A stretch of DNA of 64,000 nucleotides from Lithodes maja (taxonomy: Eukaryota > Arthropoda > Malacostraca > Decapoda > Lithodidae). Shown here one piece after another: positions 9,363 to 19,660 of the stretch (within the stretch, counting starts at the first letter, position 1; every line of letters begins with the position of its first letter). Position numbers and translations under genes: made by a program. The notes beneath the pieces were generated by a model. It was not told the origin of the DNA. It searched no databases and was given only the letters and a program-made list of their open reading frames with translations. The stretch covers positions 1 through 64,000 of the forward strand of contig JBAKBP010003146.1 of NCBI GenBank assembly GCA_037953745.1, written 5' to 3'.

Positions 9363-9942
9363 TCAAGAATTAAACACCGTCATAAATTTACAAATATATT
9401 TCCAAAAACATATACTGTAGTGTGAGTACAACTTAATATTATTCAGGTATTAGGCCCCCTATCTCACCAACAAACTGAGATCAGAGGGTTGAGCGGGTCA
9501 ACTAGGAATAGGCGCAATTTGTTACCTCTTCACACAGACAAACAGAACCAAGAAAGTACTCCAGAAAACAAACGCTTGATCTAGAATGAAATTGATGAAC
9601 TCAGCTTGAGTATAGTAGGAAGTTAGATGAACTTAGAATGTTGCTAAATAATTATAGAAAACGCTTGATCGAGAAGGAATTTAGCTTCGGTATACCGGTA
9701 ATAGGAATTTAGATGAACTTAGAAGGAATGTTGATAGATATGGACAAAATTCATATTGATATAAGCAAAAGGTTTGCTTGGTCAGTTGGTTGTAGATGGA
9801 ATTTAGCTTGAATTAACTTAGAATGGAGTTTGTTAGGTCCTGCAGAAACTGGCTACCCGAGTTATTATTAATTATTTTTGTTTACTGTATAATTAATTTT
9901 TACTTTGGATAGAACATTTTCGCTTGATTCTGTTCGTCTGTT
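9363..9942. other. Spacer with a diverged local duplication
   Basis: Two related stretches (about 9560-9655 and 9655-9760) share AACGCTTGATC, AGCTTGAGTAT/AGCTTCGGTAT and TTAGATGAACTTAGAA. The second carries a TACCGGTA octamer (9693-9700) absent from the first. No gene is seen. Confidence 0.5.
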
Positions 9943-10141
9943 TCGCCCTTTGAAGATTATGACGCATTTTGACAGTTTATTCTGGCAACCATTAGACGAT
10001 CTTATACAGTTTAGGAATTTTTTGCGGGAATTATAAGGGTAAAGACTATCTCAATTAACCCTCTTCCTAAATTGAATAAAACCATCTAATAACAGCCAGC
10101 CAACAGAAAATAAATACGTCATCGGATCTGGAAAGGGTAAA
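9943..10141 (+). mobile_element. MITE-B, decayed ends
   Basis: It retains CCCTTTGAAGATTATGACGC, CCATTAGACGATC and the right-half ACCATCTAATAACAGCC, ending GGAAAGGGTAA. Both terminal TTAA sites have mutated. Confidence 0.75.
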
Positions 10142-10566
10142 TGAAACGGCAAAATAATGTGTCGATATAGAAATAAAATAAAAATAAAACATAATGTTAT
10201 AAAAAAGCTGAAGCCCCATGGACCTCGTGCTCATTTCGTACTTCACTTGTTCGGTCATCATCTTCACCAACCTGTAAATAAAGGAGAACAATAAAGGGAA
10301 TGTCATACGAGCGCTTTTTCCGGCAATCTTATCAGGCAATTGTGGTCTGGCATTGTCTTAATTAAAAATATATCATATATCAATATAAGTATATATTAAT
10401 TCTTATATATTCAGTCTAGTTGTCAATTCCAATGCGAAAATACCAAAAACTAGGACGAGAACCAACTTGCTCATAGAAAATTGATGGGAAAAACGCTCGT
10501 GTGACACCGGCTTGAGGAAGAGAGGTAGCCAAATTTAAATATTGAAGTTATCATTGCACTAATGTA
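10142..10566. other. Spacer, nothing recognised
   Basis: AT-rich unique sequence. No supported gene or repeat family is seen. Confidence 0.4.
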
Positions 10567-11046
10567 CAGTCGGCCACACTAGTTTGTACCCACGCCATGA
10601 TTAAGCCTATGTGTATTAAAGAAAACAAATAGTGTGATTGACTTACGAGAATAATTTGCTATAAAACTGTTAATTGGTCATATTATATAACTATTGCACA
10701 AGAAACTACACTTTTAATTCAACCATATTTAGAGAGCTGTGCCCCATATGTTCGTTCCTTTCACTTAAAACAATAGGCTATTCAGTGTGCAGTTGGATTT
10801 GAGTACATGATTAAATTGATATTCAGTATTCACTAAATGGATATAAAATCATAGCCATGTATTTAACCTTTGTGGTTTAATGGTTTAAGTGTTTAAGATC
10901 TGTATGTGGTAACCCAGGTTCGAATCCCGGGTGGATCATATGTTTTCAGTAATTTCATTGGGAGGTGTTTGGTGTTGGGAGTGAAATCAATAAATTAGAT
11001 TATAAATAAAAACATGAGAATGTTTGCAAATGAATGTGGCCAACTG
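10567..11046. mobile_element. TA-flanked MITE with CAGT ends (480 bp)
   Basis: The left end, after TA, reads CAGTCGGCCACACTAG. The right end inverted reads CAGTTGGCCACATTCA, again bounded by TA. TA target duplications and CAGT termini fit a Tc1/mariner or pogo-type non-autonomous element. A SINE-S copy lies inside its right part. Its right end is 30 bp from the stop codon of the glycine-rich gene. Confidence 0.7.
10863..11005 (+). mobile_element. tRNA-derived SINE (SINE-S), copy 2
   Basis: A-box-like TGGTTTAATGG and B box GGTTCGAATCC are followed by GGGTGGATCATATG, the GGAGGTGTTTGGTGTTGGGA body and an AATAAATTAGAT tail. It is inserted inside the 480-bp MITE. Confidence 0.85.
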
Positions 11047-11075
11047 TACTGTACTGAGAGGGTAACTAAAAGCGA

Positions 11076-11423
11076 CTAACCGTAGCCATAGCTGCGGTGA
11101 CCATAGCTTCCGTGTCCGCCATGTCCGCCGTGGCCGAACCCTCCGAAGCCTCTACCGAACCCTCCGGAGCCTCCGAAGCCTCTACCGAACCCGCCTCCGA
11201 AGCCTCTACCGAACCCTCCTCCGGAGCCTCCGAAGCCGCGGCCGAAGCTCCCCCCGTGCCTGTGGCCGCCGCCGTGGTGACCGTGACCGTAGCCGCTATG
11301 ACCGTGGCTACTGTGACCGTGCCCACCATGACCGTGCCCACCGTAGGAGCCATAGCTGTAGGCGCGGTAACCGGGGTCCGCGGCGCCGTACGCCAGACCG
11401 AGTACTGCCGCAGCCACCACCAG
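11076..11423 (-). CDS. Secreted glycine/histidine-rich protein, exon 2
   Basis: This exon encodes residues 8-122 of a predicted 122-residue secreted protein. The acceptor reads GTTGTTGTCCTAACAG immediately before the first codon (CTG, 11423-11421). The exon starts LVVAAAVLGLAYGAADP, the hydrophobic core and probable cleavage region of a signal peptide. The mature part has tyrosine-glycine motifs, then HGHGG-type histidine/glycine repeats, then about five GFGRGFGG-type repeats, and ends SYGHRSYGYG with a TAG stop. It is markedly GC-rich against an AT-rich background. Glycine-rich secreted arthropod proteins of this type include cuticle components and some antimicrobial peptides; which one applies here cannot be told from sequence. 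A MITE end lies 30 bp past the stop. I saw no AATAAA signal on this strand. Confidence 0.8.
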   Translation of the reverse strand: MVVAAAVLGLAYGAADPGYRAYSYGSYGGHGHGGHGHSSHGHSGYGHGHHGGGHRHGGSFGRGFGGSGGGFGRGFGGGFGRGFGGSGGFGRGFGGFGHGGHGGHGSYGHRSYGYG

Positions 11424-11487
11424 CTGTTAGGACAACAACAAGAAGAAGGAGGAGGAGGAGGAGGAGGAGAAGACGAAGAAGAAAAAT

Positions 11488-11565
11488 GTACACATTTATC
11501 TTGAAGGGGATCTAGGGGGGTTTTGTATTAAGCTTTATGAAGGTCTAGGGAGCAAACTAAACAAA
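11488..11565 (+). mobile_element. MITE-A fragment (copy 5)
   Basis: Only the 3' part is present: ACATTTATCTTGAAGGGG, GATCTAGGGGG, AAGCTTTATGAAGGTCTAGG and GCAAACTAAAC. Confidence 0.75.
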
Positions 11566-11639
11566 TTAATTGAAATTGGGTACCGGTACCGTATATGCTT
11601 GGCTACGTTGAGGTTAGAATATATTATGTGTTTGATTAG

Positions 11640-12360
11640 GGTAGGAAATAGTAGATTAGGGTAATATTGGTTTAGATCACGTTTAGGTTAGGTTAGGCAA
11701 TGTTAGGTATGTGCTAGGTTAGGTTAGGCGTATTCTAAGCTAGGTTGAGTTAGATTATATTAAGCTTAGGTTAAATATCACTAAGCTAGGTTGAGTTAGA
11801 TTATATTAAGGTTAGGTTAAATATCACTAAGCTAGGTTGATATTAGATCAGATAAATATTTGCTAGGTTAGGTTAGGCAATGTTAGGTATGTGCTAGGTT
11901 AGGTTAGGCAATGTTAGGTATGTGCTAGGTTAGGTTAGGCAATGTTAGGTATGTGCTAGGTTAGGTTAGGCAATGTTAGGTATGTGCTAGGTTAGGTTAG
12001 GCAATGTTAGGTATGTGCTAGGTTAGGTTAGGCAATGTTAGGTATGTGCTAGGTTAGGTTAGGCAATGTTAGGTATGTGCTAGGTTAGGTTAGGCACATT
12101 CTAGGCTAGGTTGAGTTAGATTATATTAAAGTTAGGTTAGGCAATGTTAGGTATGTGCTAGGTTAGGTTAGGCACATTCTAAGCTAGGTTGAGTTATATA
12201 GTTATATAAAGGTTAGGTAAAATATCACTAGGCTAGGTTGAGCTTAGATTAGATAAAGTTATTAGGATTAGTTTAGGCAATGTTAGGTACGGGCTAGGTT
12301 AGGTTAGGCGTATTCTAGGCTAGGTTGAGTTACATTATATTAAGGCTAGGGTAGGGTAGG
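11640..12360 (+). repeat. TTAGG-rich satellite with 31-bp higher-order array
   Basis: The region is dominated by GGTTAGGTTAGG motifs. Within it (about 11863-12095) seven to eight near-identical 31-bp units contain GGCAATGTTAGGTATGTGC. The flanks are more diverged units with CTAGGTTGAGTTAGATTATA. TTAGG is the arthropod telomere unit; here it is interstitial and intronic, not a chromosome end. Confidence 0.92.
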
Positions 12361-12920
12361 TATTTTTTTTTTTTTTTTTTTTTTTTTCTATATTCCAACT
12401 TACTTCCTCTCGGGCATAGGCTGAGAGCCTTTACATTCACCGCTTTACAATGAACAGTGAAGCCCGTGAGGTCTTGTTCCAGTCTAGGGAGTGAGACATG
12501 TGAAGCACGTAGAGTACAACGAGCACCTGCCATCTTGCCTTCACATGAGGCACGGTGCTCACTCATGGCCCGAAACGACCCCATTTCTGAAGCCATCTCG
12601 TTCCCGTGCTTCACTGTCTCACCCTCTACACTCGGACTCTCACACTTACACACACACAACGCCACCTGTTGAGCAGATAACTCACCAGGCATTGCACCCC
12701 TATAGCATATTTTGAATATGGGAATATTCATACAGTGCTATTTAATCAGGGAACAATGAGGGTATTTTATTGACGTTTCGGTGGGCTTTGTGGTAATGCA
12801 CTGATACTAGGTACAGCACAAATTCCATCCCAATAATATCTTCCCATTGATACATCGGGATTTGAACCCGGGACCTTTGGATTACCAGGCCAGTGGCAAG
12901 ACCACTCCACCACACCTCCC
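12361..12920 (-). mobile_element. Long tRNA-headed SINE (SINE-T), copy 1
   Basis: Read on the minus strand, the head (about 12920-12845) contains A box TGGTGGAGTGG and B box GGTTCAAATCC with a threonine-like GGT anticodon position, though its anticodon stem is disrupted. A body of about 450 bp follows, and then a poly-A tail (poly-T at 12363-12387 on the plus strand). A second copy at 32445-32943 shares head, body landmarks and tail but differs by an internal deletion. Confidence 0.85.
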
Positions 12921-13084
12921 CTTACTAGTATATAGGTGGATAGGTTGAGATTATATTTGACAAGGGCTTTGTAGGTTAGTGTTTAGGCAATGTTAGGTAC
13001 TGGTATGTGCTAGGTTACGTGTTAGGCTAGTTAAGTGAAAAGGTTAGGTTGTGTTACGGTAAATTGTGTTAGGTATATACTGGG
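12921..13084 (+). repeat. TTAGG-related sequence
   Basis: Diverged units of the neighbouring satellite. One unit carries TACTGGTA (12998-13005) where the array units have TA. Confidence 0.65.
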
Positions 13085-13420
13085 TTAAGGGGAGATATCC
13101 ACTTGAGGGATATTTTTCTTGACTCCTTTCTCCCTCATGTTCAGCCCCATTGCTTTTCTAATTTTAAGACGTTCGCCCCATTATTTTGACGATTTGAAGA
13201 ACTTTCGACCCATTTCTGTCAATTTTAAGACCTTTCGTGCCATTTAGGTGTCGTTTTTATCCTGGCGAGCGATAGCGAGCCTATTATTTAAGAGGAACCG
13301 GCTTTCAGCCGGGACATTTTTCTACCGAAAAATGTACAAATTTATCTTGAAAGGGGCTCAAGGGGGTGTAATTTCAAGCTTGATGGAAGTCTAGGAAACA
13401 CACTAAAAACCTCCCCTTAA
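13085..13420 (+). mobile_element. MITE-A copy 6, complete (336 bp)
   Basis: TTAAGGGGAGATATCC at the left and ACCTCCCCTTAA at the right. It has the same length as copy 2. The core GGCGAGCGATAGCGAGCC and CTACCGAAAAATG are present. Confidence 0.9.
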
Positions 13421-13461
13421 GGGTATGTTCAAGGTAGATTAGGTTTCTATACACTATAGCC

Positions 13462-13665
13462 TCGTTTTTTATGACAGTTTATTCTGGACATCATTAGACG
13501 ATTGTATACAATTTAGGATTAGGAAGGATCTGTGGGAATTATAAGGGTAAAGACAATCTCAATATACCCTCTGACCCTCACATACCCTTCCTAAGCTGAA
13601 TAAAATCGTCTAATAATATTCAGGAAACATAACAGAAATGCGTAATCGTATTTTCTAAGAGTTAA
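13462..13665 (+). mobile_element. MITE-B, left end eroded
   Basis: Internal CATCATTAGACGATTGTATA and AATCGTCTAATAATATTC arms are present. The right end is AGAGTTAA and the left TTAA is lost. Confidence 0.75.
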
Positions 13666-13768
13666 AGCTACTCTAAAATATAGCTGAAATTTCACTTATG
13701 TTCACTGCATATCAATATTTACACCACTCTGTTAAGATAAAACTATATAATATTATTGAGCTACTTAC

Positions 13769-13789
13769 AACGGCTATCCAAGACTTCAT
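13769..13789 (-). CDS. Secreted glycine/histidine-rich protein, exon 1
   Basis: Seven codons (MKSWIAV) start at the ATG at 13789-13787 and end exactly at a GTAAGT donor. Joined in phase 0 to exon 2 they give a basic-then-hydrophobic N terminus continuing into LVVAAAVLGLAYG, a textbook signal peptide. The fit of start codon, donor, phase and signal-peptide continuity is why I pair this short exon with 11423. The pairing is inference; no transcript is available. Confidence 0.65.
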
Positions 13790-13879
13790 GGCGTGCAGGA
13801 AGAGAGGACAAGAGAACAAGAAGAAATGGAAAGAAAGACTAGGGCACAGAATAGATTGCGCAGGAAATTTAGAAGTTTA

Positions 13880-13890
13880 TAATTATATAG
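13880..13890 (-). promoter_or_regulatory. Candidate TATA box for the glycine-rich gene
   Basis: On the minus strand CTATATAATTATAAAC lies about 95 bp upstream of the exon 1 ATG. This predicts a start site near 13855 and a 5' leader of about 65 nt. It is a motif match only. Confidence 0.4.
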
Positions 13891-14933
13891 TTAGACAAGG
13901 AGTAAGAGCTAATGAATATATGTAAACAAAAGACCAAGAAACAATAGAAAGAACCAGTAATTCGAAACAATAGACCCAAAGACAGTAGAAGAACCAGTGA
14001 AGTAAAAGGGGGTGTTGTTGATAAGGGGGAGCCGGTGAAGAGAGTGTACCAGGTGAGTGAGACAGGTGAGGTTATATACTGTACACCCACCAACCAGTCG
14101 GCCCCGCCTCTCACCACCACATGTGTCCTGGGGCCCCACTTCGGTAGCTCAGGTAAGGTTTGGAGAAGAACAATAGGAGGATTCTAAATGATAGGAGAAA
14201 AAACGATACGAAATAAATGCTAAATGCTAAATGCTCTGCCAGTTGTATTAAGAAATTGAATATTCCAATCTGCGAGGGACCGACTTAAGTTTCTTTATAT
14301 CAGTACCGTAATTTAAAGAGCATAGCTCATACAAAATCCTTTCCTATATTTATCACTGTCTAAAGCATGTTAATATGGTTGATACTGCTCAATTGTCTTG
14401 GTGTGCCATAATTATTGATCTAAAATAATTAAACAAAGTTATGTAAGATATAATAAACTTTAGGAGGTTGATGGCTAACCCTGTCGCCTCTCTCTTGTGG
14501 TAGTGATAAGACCGCTGGTATCGAATCTGTTTTGATATTGGCTTTATATAACTTACCCTGATATATTTCGTACATGATGTTGTAATTTGAAGGCAGTAAT
14601 TGATATCTACAGTCCCGTATATCAAATGAGTGTAAAATATGTATTTACCAATACAATTATTCATATTTTGGTCTCATTAATAATACATAAATACTAATTG
14701 GCAACTCAATCTATATGTTAACACTAATAGTACTGGGATAAAGGTATTTTTGTAAAATGCGTACCGGTACTACCTATGTCTCAAAAGATTCTATCTTGAT
14801 TTTCACTTTCGCAGTGAGTTAGTTATTCGACAGCTTGCCAATAGTTCTACACTTCATATTAAGCTTATGCTGCTCATACCTCTCTCTAAATCTCTGTGTC
14901 CATCTTTGTAACTGCTTTCACAGCATGGAGTGC
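13891..14933. other. Upstream spacer, nothing recognised
   Basis: It includes a short GAAGAACCAGT/AAGAACCAGTAATTCG-type duplication around 13940-14000. Otherwise it is AT-rich single-copy sequence. This is the upstream flank of the glycine-rich gene, so regulatory content is possible but not identifiable. Confidence 0.4.
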
Positions 14934-15000
14934 TTAAGGGGAGGTTTTTAGTTCGTTCCCTAGAATTCCATCAATCTTAAAATTACACCCCCTTACCTTT
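14934..15000 (-). mobile_element. MITE-A copy 7, truncated
   Basis: One end is TTAAGGGGAGG, followed by CCTAGAATTCCATCAATC and ACACCCCCTTA. It breaks off where the CR1-b 3' tail begins. Confidence 0.7.
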
Positions 15001-15003
15001 GGA

Positions 15004-15603
15004 TACCTTTGGATGTGTTCGCCGCTCTTCTAGCGGCACCAAGGAGCGCGACGCCCCTCGTTATGGGTGGTGATTTGGTGCAGTAGACTGTTTGAAGCGA
15101 CAGCTCGCTCCCTTGCGAGGATGGGCTCGTCTGGCACTTTTTGCAGTTCGACATCTAGGGCTCTCTTGAAGTTGTCTAACGAGATGTCCCTCATGTCTCT
15201 TACTCGCCGTGGGAGTTTGTTGAAGAGACGTGGGCCTCTGTGTGATAACCAGCCCTCTCGCAGAGAGCCCATAGCACCCCTGTTATTCATCCGGGGGATT
15301 TCGCATTCCCAGCCTCTCCTATCACTGAATTTCATGACTATCGGAGTATGTAGGTTTGGTACTAAACCCTCTGCGATTTTCCACGTGTATATTATTAGGT
15401 AACGTTCTCTTCTACGTTCCAGTGAGTACAGATTCAGTGCTCTTAAATGCTCCCAATAGTGTAGATGTTTTATCGAACTTATATGCGAAGTGAAATTTCT
15501 TTGTACACTCTCTATGTCATTTATTTCACCTGCTTTGTATGGGGATGTTAATACGCTACAGTATTCAAGCCGCGGTAGCACTAGAGATTTGAAGAGCGTT
15601 ATC
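15004..15603 (-). pseudogene. CR1-b retrotransposon, 3' half (RT C-terminus)
   Basis: The minus frame reads TLFKSLVLPRLEYCSVLTSP, then IESVQRNFTSHI and, near the end, GPRLFNKLPRRVRDM. This is the post-polymerase thumb/C-terminal region of a CR1-like ORF2. It stops at 15030 and is followed by a tail with the ATCCAAAGGT repeat. The matching 5' half ends at the same protein position at 21938, so the two halves appear to be one element split by the insertions between them. Confidence 0.8.
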
Positions 15604-15613
15604 GTTATCGTTA

Positions 15614-16565
15614 GTGGCCGTGGAGATAGAGAGTATTGGTAACAGAATGGATATCCTTGAGACTAAAGTTGCTGCCCCCGACATTCCCTTGTTTGCCAAG
15701 ATAGTTCAGCAAACATTTGAAGAGACCAAAAAGGAGCCGACCAAACGCACCACTGAGGTGGTAGATGGTGGAAAGAAAAAAAACTGTCTGGGACCATCAG
15801 GTCCTGGTAGTGAAGCCAAAAGACCGATCCTCCGAGCCAGTAAGCCCACCAGATACAAAGGCAATCGAGACTGCTTTGGCTTCGGTTCCGGTTAACAAGT
15901 TAACTAGAACTGATTCAGGTGTACTGGTGGTACGACTTCCATCCAAGAAAGCCAAAGAAGATGCAGGAAGGGCCATCAATCAGTGTTTGGGGGTGGACAG
16001 TGCCTTCAGTGTCTCCGAACCAAAGAAGATGATGCCAAAAATGACTCTGGTAGGCATTGCTAATGATGCTGAGGATAATAAGATCATTCCCAGCATCCTC
16101 AACAAGAACCCAAGAATAAAGTCCCTGGTCGACGATGGCTTAGCTATGAATTTGCTATTCACTAAGCAAAAGAGTGATGCACACACTAAGACTGCGGTAG
16201 TAAAAATGTCACCTGAAATACGCTCTTCCATTGTGGATGATGGCAATTCTGTGCATGTTGGACTTGTGAGATGTCGTGCATACGATCGCTTCTGGGTAAC
16301 ACAATGTTACCATTGCCAGGGCTTTGGTCATACCAGTGACAGGTGTTATCGGAAAAATGAGGATCCAAAATGCAACTTCTGTGCCGGTACTCATAACTCA
16401 AAAGACTGCACCAACAAGACTTCCCCCAAATGTATAAATTGTATGAGCTCCACATCAGTTACGGAGCCGCCAAATCATTTCGCCTCAAGTAGAAATTGTC
16501 CTTTAATGACAGCTCAGAGAAATAAAGTTATTGAGAACACCAATTTTGTAGGTTCAAAAAACTGA
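15614..16565 (+). pseudogene. L2-like ORF1 (gag-like, three zinc knuckles)
   Basis: ORF1 proteins of this group bind element RNA and form the ribonucleoprotein. The first segment (from 15614) has a short heptad-like region (IESIGNRMDILETKVA). A frame change occurs in the A-rich run at about 15773-15782, after which the frame from 15765 stays open to 16565. The C-terminal part has consecutive cysteine/histidine knuckles: CYHCQGFGHTSDRC, then CNFCAGTHNSKDC, then CINCMSS with later CPL. The cause is probably a one-base change in the homopolymer, which could also be an assembly error. Confidence 0.8.
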
Positions 16566-16585
16566 AAAATGCACATGGGAGCCGG

Positions 16586-19494
16586 TTGAAACTGGGTCTG
16601 TTGAATGTTCGTTCCTTGCGTAACAAAATGGATCATATTTGCGAGATCTTGGATGAACGTAACCTTGATGTATTATGTCTCACTGAGACCTGGTTGTTCG
16701 AGTCAGATCTGAATATTATCCAGGCGGCATTGCCTAAAACCCATTCCATAATAAATGTTCCTAGGCCTAGGGCTAGGGGAGATCATCCGGGTGGTGGAGT
16801 GGCAGTTGTCTACTCCACATCTCTGGTGAATATCTTGCAAATAAGCCATAACCCAGCCCCTCTTTATTATGAACTGTTGGAAGTGGAAATAAAACTCCAT
16901 CAACAAATTCTAAGAATGGCAGTTGTCTATAGGCCTGGCCATCGTGGCACAGATAGGGGTTTTATGGAAGAGTTTGGGCAGTTTCTCGAGGAATTTTCTG
17001 CTAAAACCGGAAGACTTTTGATATGTGGAGATTTTAATTACTGGGTTGACAGCCCTCATCTGAAGCCATTCTCTCCTGAGTTCCTTGAGTTGACTGATCA
17101 GAACAATTTTGTAAACCATGTGTCCCACCCAACTCATATCTTAGGACACACCCTTGACTTGGTTTTCTCTCCTGTGGGTTGTGGTGGTGTTCTGGATGTT
17201 GATGTTGAGAATGCTGACCCTAATACCTCTGATCATGCTTTGATTACTTTCAGCTTTGATTTCCCTAAGCCACTCACACATGAAAAAGTAATCAGATTTA
17301 GAAATTATAAAAATGCAGACCTAAATTTGGCTAGCAGTGAAGTAAAACAGTACATGGGAAGTATTGATACTTCCAACCTTACTTCAGATGAGCTGGTGGA
17401 GGTACATGGAAATGCACTTAAATTAGTGTTCGATCATCACTGTCCAGAAGTAGAGAAGAAAATCATAGTACGAGATGATTCGCCCTGGTATAGCACTCGA
17501 GTTAAATTTCTTAGAAGAGCGCGTAGAAGAGCTGAACGTGAATGGCGGAAAAATAAAACAGACTCTACATGGTTGCAATATCTGTCAGCCAGAAGAGCTG
17601 TGGTCCACAAAATCAAAGATGAAAAGAAAGTGTATTATCAGGGAAAAGTTGACTCGTGTGGTAACGACCAGAGGAGGTTGGCTTCAATTGTAAACAGTTT
17701 ACTTGGAAAAACAAGAGTCAGCTTAAGACCTTCTGTACCCGATGCCGAGTTGGCTGCCAACTTTGTGGCATTTTTTGCTGGCAAGATAACTCGCATAAGA
17801 CAGGAACTGGATGATGCTTCTGTTGGTGAAGAACTTTCAGTTGTACTCCAACCCCGACACATTCCTAATAATGTCCTCTCATCCTTTCACTCAGTAGAGG
17901 TGGACATGATCTCGTCCTACATAAGAAACCTCAATAACACATTTTGCCCGTTGGATCCCATAAATGTTTCCAAGCTACCAAGAGTCTATGATCACACAGT
18001 TGAGTTTATTTCCAAAATAATTAATAAGTGCTTCTCTGAAGGTAGCTTCCCACATTCTGAAAAGCATGCACTACTCTGACCTACTCTAAAGAAACCTGGA
18101 CTTGATGTTGAGAACATGTTGAACTATCGTCCTGTCTCCAACCTGTCCTTCATATCAAAGATATTAGAGCGTGCAATACTTGACCAATTACAACCACTAC
18201 TTCAGCAGAATGAAACTATCCCAATTTTTCAGTCTGCTTACCGACAGCATCATTCAACTGAAACAGCATTGATTAGAGTACATAATGATCTAGTTGAGAA
18301 CATTTGCAATGGTGTGGCCTCACTATTGGTCTTGCTTGATCTCTCTGCGGCTTTTGACACAGTGGATCACGAGTTGTTATTGAGTGATCTTTATGATTGT
18401 GGTGTGCGTGACTCCGCTCTCTTGCTTCTTGGGTCGTACTTGTCAGGTAGATCCCAGAGTGTGATGGTAAATCAAGTGGTCTCGGACTCGACACCCCTGC
18501 AGTATGGTGTTCCGCAGGGATCAGTTTTAGGTCCTATCCTATTTATAATTTATATTAGCAGTTTGTCTCTTCTGCTTCGTGCACATAATGTCACCTTTCA
18601 CTTTTATGCAGATGACACCCAGATTTATGTGAGAATCACAAATATAGTTGATATACGGAGTAAGATGGAATTGTTGATGTCTGATATCAAGAAGTGGATG
18701 AGAGCGAGAAAACTTAAACTAAATGATGGTAAAACTGATATTCTCATCATCCGAGGAATAGAAGAGCTGATGATATAGTAGGTGCCCTCTCCATCAATGT
18801 GGGTGGATCTCAGCTGCGACCGGCCAACTCTGTTCGAAATCTGGGTGTATATGTGAACTCCCGATTAGATTTCAAAGAGCATGTAAACCAGATAGTTAAA
18901 AGTTGTTACTTGCACATCAGAAATCTCTATTTGGTGAAGCCGTTTATAACCAGACGTTGCCTCCTGACGTTGGTTCACTCATTGGTCTTCTCTCGTGTTG
19001 ATTATTGCAATGCCCTGTTGGTGGGTCTTCCAAATTATATTTTGAAGAAAGTTCAGTCTGTTCTTAACAGGGCCGCAAGACTAATTTTTGGTGTTCCACC
19101 TAGAACTCCTACTACATCTCTTCACATAGAACTGCACTGGCTGCCAGTAAGAGCAAGAATAGAATTTAAGTTGTGTTTGGTGACTTTTAAGGTTCTCAAA
19201 TTTGGTGAGCCTAGGTACCTTGCGGAGCTGCTCAGGCGCCCACCGGCACACCATGGTGTAGTTGTGCGTCATGACAATGACCCTTTTCGTCTTGATGAAC
19301 CAAGGGCTTTCCAGCAGTCTTCTTTCTTTGAGAGGTCATTCTCCTACATGGCTCCGAGGTTGTATAACAGGTTGCCGCTGTCCATGAGACAACTGAGTTC
19401 TGTTGAATGCTTCAAGAGACAACTTAAGACTTTTCTCTTTGAGAGAAGCTATGATCTTGAGAGAGGTGTCATGACAGATGGCTATAGAGTTTAG
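16586..19494 (+). pseudogene. L2-like ORF2 (APE endonuclease + reverse transcriptase)
   Basis: The N-terminal APE-type endonuclease nicks the target. Visible motifs are LNVRSLRNKMDHI, LCLTETW, AVVYRPG, LLICGDFNYWVD and SDHALITF, so its catalytic signature is intact. The reverse transcriptase follows with SAFQSAYRQHHSTETAL-like finger sequence, motif A LLDLSAAFDTVDH, motif B GVPQGSVLGPILF and motif C FHFYADDTQIYV, then a C-terminal region with AARLIFGVPPRT and APRLYNRLP. Breaks: TGA at 18077-18079 in frame with the downstream RT, and a frame change between about 18760 and 18800. FxxYADDTQ and STETAL favour the L2/CR1 group over RTE or L1. Confidence 0.88.
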
Positions 19495-19641
19495 GCTATT
19501 TTGCCACTGCTAGTGATTGTTAAATGTGTGTTGTATATAAGCCTTCTTTTGATGCGTTGATTTTTGTTCTTTTTTCTTTCTCTTTTCGAGCGCTAGTGAA
19601 TTCTTCGAAAAAAAAATTGGCGCTTATGAGAAATAAGTAAC

Positions 19642-19660
19642 ATCTATCTATCTATCTATT
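19642..19660. repeat. ATCT microsatellite, shared tail of two LINEs
   Basis: About four ATCT units lie exactly between the 3' end of the plus-strand L2-like element and the 3' end of the minus-strand RTE-A. Read on the minus strand it is the TAGA tail of RTE-A, as at 56231-56245. Confidence 0.85.

Larger units (their letters stand above)
11424..13768 (-). other. Intron of the glycine-rich gene, filled with repeats
   Basis: This inferred 2.35-kb intron has a consensus donor GTAAGT (13768-13763 on the minus strand) and a CAG acceptor after a T-rich stretch. It contains a MITE-A fragment, a TTAGG-rich satellite, a 560-bp SINE, a complete MITE-A and a MITE-B. An intron that interrupts the signal peptide after a very short first coding exon is common in arthropod cuticular and other secreted protein genes. 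Confidence 0.65.
15604..19645 (+). mobile_element. L2-like non-LTR retrotransposon, nearly full length
   Basis: This 4-kb element has the two-gene organisation of CR1/L2-group LINEs: a zinc-knuckle ORF1 followed 20 bp later by an endonuclease/reverse-transcriptase ORF2. The 3' end is ATAAGTAAC followed by an ATCT microsatellite shared with the neighbouring RTE-A tail. ORF1 has one frameshift. ORF2 has one in-frame stop and one frameshift, so it is recently dead. It lies inside CR1-b. Confidence 0.85.

Noticed and set aside
11640..12360. Telomere end
   Set aside because: The TTAGG units are degenerate, mixed with 31-bp higher-order units and flanked by unique sequence and SINEs, so this is interstitial.
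12845..12920. Functional tRNA-Thr genes at 12845-12920 and 32870-32943
   Set aside because: Both are fused to the same long body with a poly-A tail, and copy 1 has a disrupted anticodon stem. They are SINE heads.
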